From Rhizaria sp. SCN 62-66 (taxonomy: Eukaryota; Rhizaria, unplaced), in NCBI GenBank assembly GCA_001724265.1, contig MEDY01000044.1:1-64000 (forward strand): a stretch of 64,000 bases of DNA, read 5' to 3'. Made by a program: the position numbers and the translations under genes. A model generated the notes under the pieces. That model worked only from the letters and a program-made list of their open reading frames with translations. It was not told where the DNA came from and ran no database searches. This document shows, in pieces, positions 63,901 to 64,000 of the stretch (the stretch's first letter is position 1; each line of letters begins with the position of its first letter).

Positions 63901-64000
63901 CCGCGAGATCTGTCTGTACCACAGCCCAGTCGGAGGCTTCTCTTTACGCGGAGCCGCCAACAGCGCTGGCAAAGTAAGCGTCTGCTTCGTGACCGCAAGA
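30919..64000 (-). CDS. Giant protein, at least 11,026 residues, N-terminus outside the window, function unknown
   Basis: The minus-strand frame is open from the window edge (63999) to TGA 30919-30921: 33,078 nt without an intron and with only one TAG (40108-40110). I do not recognise the protein. Folded-looking segments alternate with Ala/Ser/Pro-rich linkers. Landmarks in protein order are: repeat-like helical units at about 63060, 53640 and 48930; Ser/Asp acidic tract 51975-51890; basic helical segment about 47140-46780; acidic tract 43610-43390; coiled coil about 42340-42160; the TAG; a compact Trp/Phe/Arg-rich block 39700-39280; a Lys/Ala/Glu helix 32440-32080; and an Ala/Val/Asp-rich tail. 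Hydrophobic stretches near 56600-56060 might be membrane segments but are Ala/Gly-rich and unconvincing. No kinase, HECT, BEACH, dynein or P-loop motif was seen. The size suggests a scaffold or giant transport/E3-like factor, but that is a guess. Confidence 0.85.
32080..32440 (-). repeat. Lys/Ala/Glu helical repeat near the C-terminus of the giant protein
   Basis: Imperfect codon repeats (AAG GCT GAG GCC type) encode a highly charged AKAEAEAKAK-like helix of about 120 residues ending in Ala runs. A (CAG)n tract at 32020-32047 (poly-Ala on the minus strand) follows. Confidence 0.8.
40108..40110 (-). other. Single recoded TAG codon in the giant gene
   Basis: The TAG follows ...GVDAISDTQ. Sixteen further codons in the same frame lead to the next methionine (ATG 40059) and another 3,046 codons. 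Frame, GC content and composition continue unchanged, so the two long frames are one gene. Confidence 0.87.
42160..42340 (-). other. Coiled-coil segment in the giant protein
   Basis: Encodes a run of Glu/Arg/Ala-rich heptad-like sequence (EIARLADVRTREERARAR and on) with no proline, typical of a coiled coil. Confidence 0.55.
43390..43610 (-). other. Acidic Asp/Glu/Asn/Gly tract in the giant protein
   Basis: Encodes DTDGDDEDYDEYD-like sequence followed by Asn/Gly/Asp-rich residues. It is a disordered acidic linker. Confidence 0.6.

Overview
This is nuclear DNA of a unicellular eukaryote. Coding exons are GC-rich and heavy in Ala, Ser, Gly and homopolymers, and the spacers are AT-rich. GT-AG introns of about 120-275 nt are present and AATAAA signals follow several genes. 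I cannot name the organism. The most important property of the window is its genetic code: TAG occurs inside reading frames as a sense codon, best read as glutamine, while every intact gene ends in TAA or TGA. Under the standard code several genes fall into pieces; with TAG read as Gln they become single long proteins.

Layout. 348-3243 (+): spliced B-box/coiled-coil gene with a distinctive C-terminal domain, 5' end not visible, one single-base frame slip. 3342-3974 (-): weakly supported frame that is open only if TAG is sense. 5038-5932 (+): broken 3' copy of the same C-terminal domain. 6784-9411 (+): two-exon gene for an unrecognised low-complexity protein with one thrombospondin-3-like calcium motif. 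9842-14695 (+): intronless ZNF598/Hel2-type E3 ubiquitin ligase of the ribosome-collision pathway, its RING split by a long insertion. 15417-21773 (+): full-length ABCA-type lipid transporter with two internal TAGs, one intron and a deletion over the H-loop of the second ATPase domain. 22175-27076 (+): protein with ten in-frame TAGs and a Nudix-like domain split by large insertions. 27558-30365 (-): helical-repeat-like protein carrying the intact third copy of the shared C-terminal domain. 30919-64000 (-): an uninterrupted frame of at least 11,026 codons, running off the window, with a single internal TAG.

The genes do not form one pathway. What links them is the recoded TAG, a family of loci sharing an unrecognised domain of about 250 residues (three copies within 30 kb), and a tendency for low-complexity insertions to sit inside catalytic folds (RING, Nudix, ABC ATPase). 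No rRNA, tRNA, mobile element or CRISPR array was recognised.
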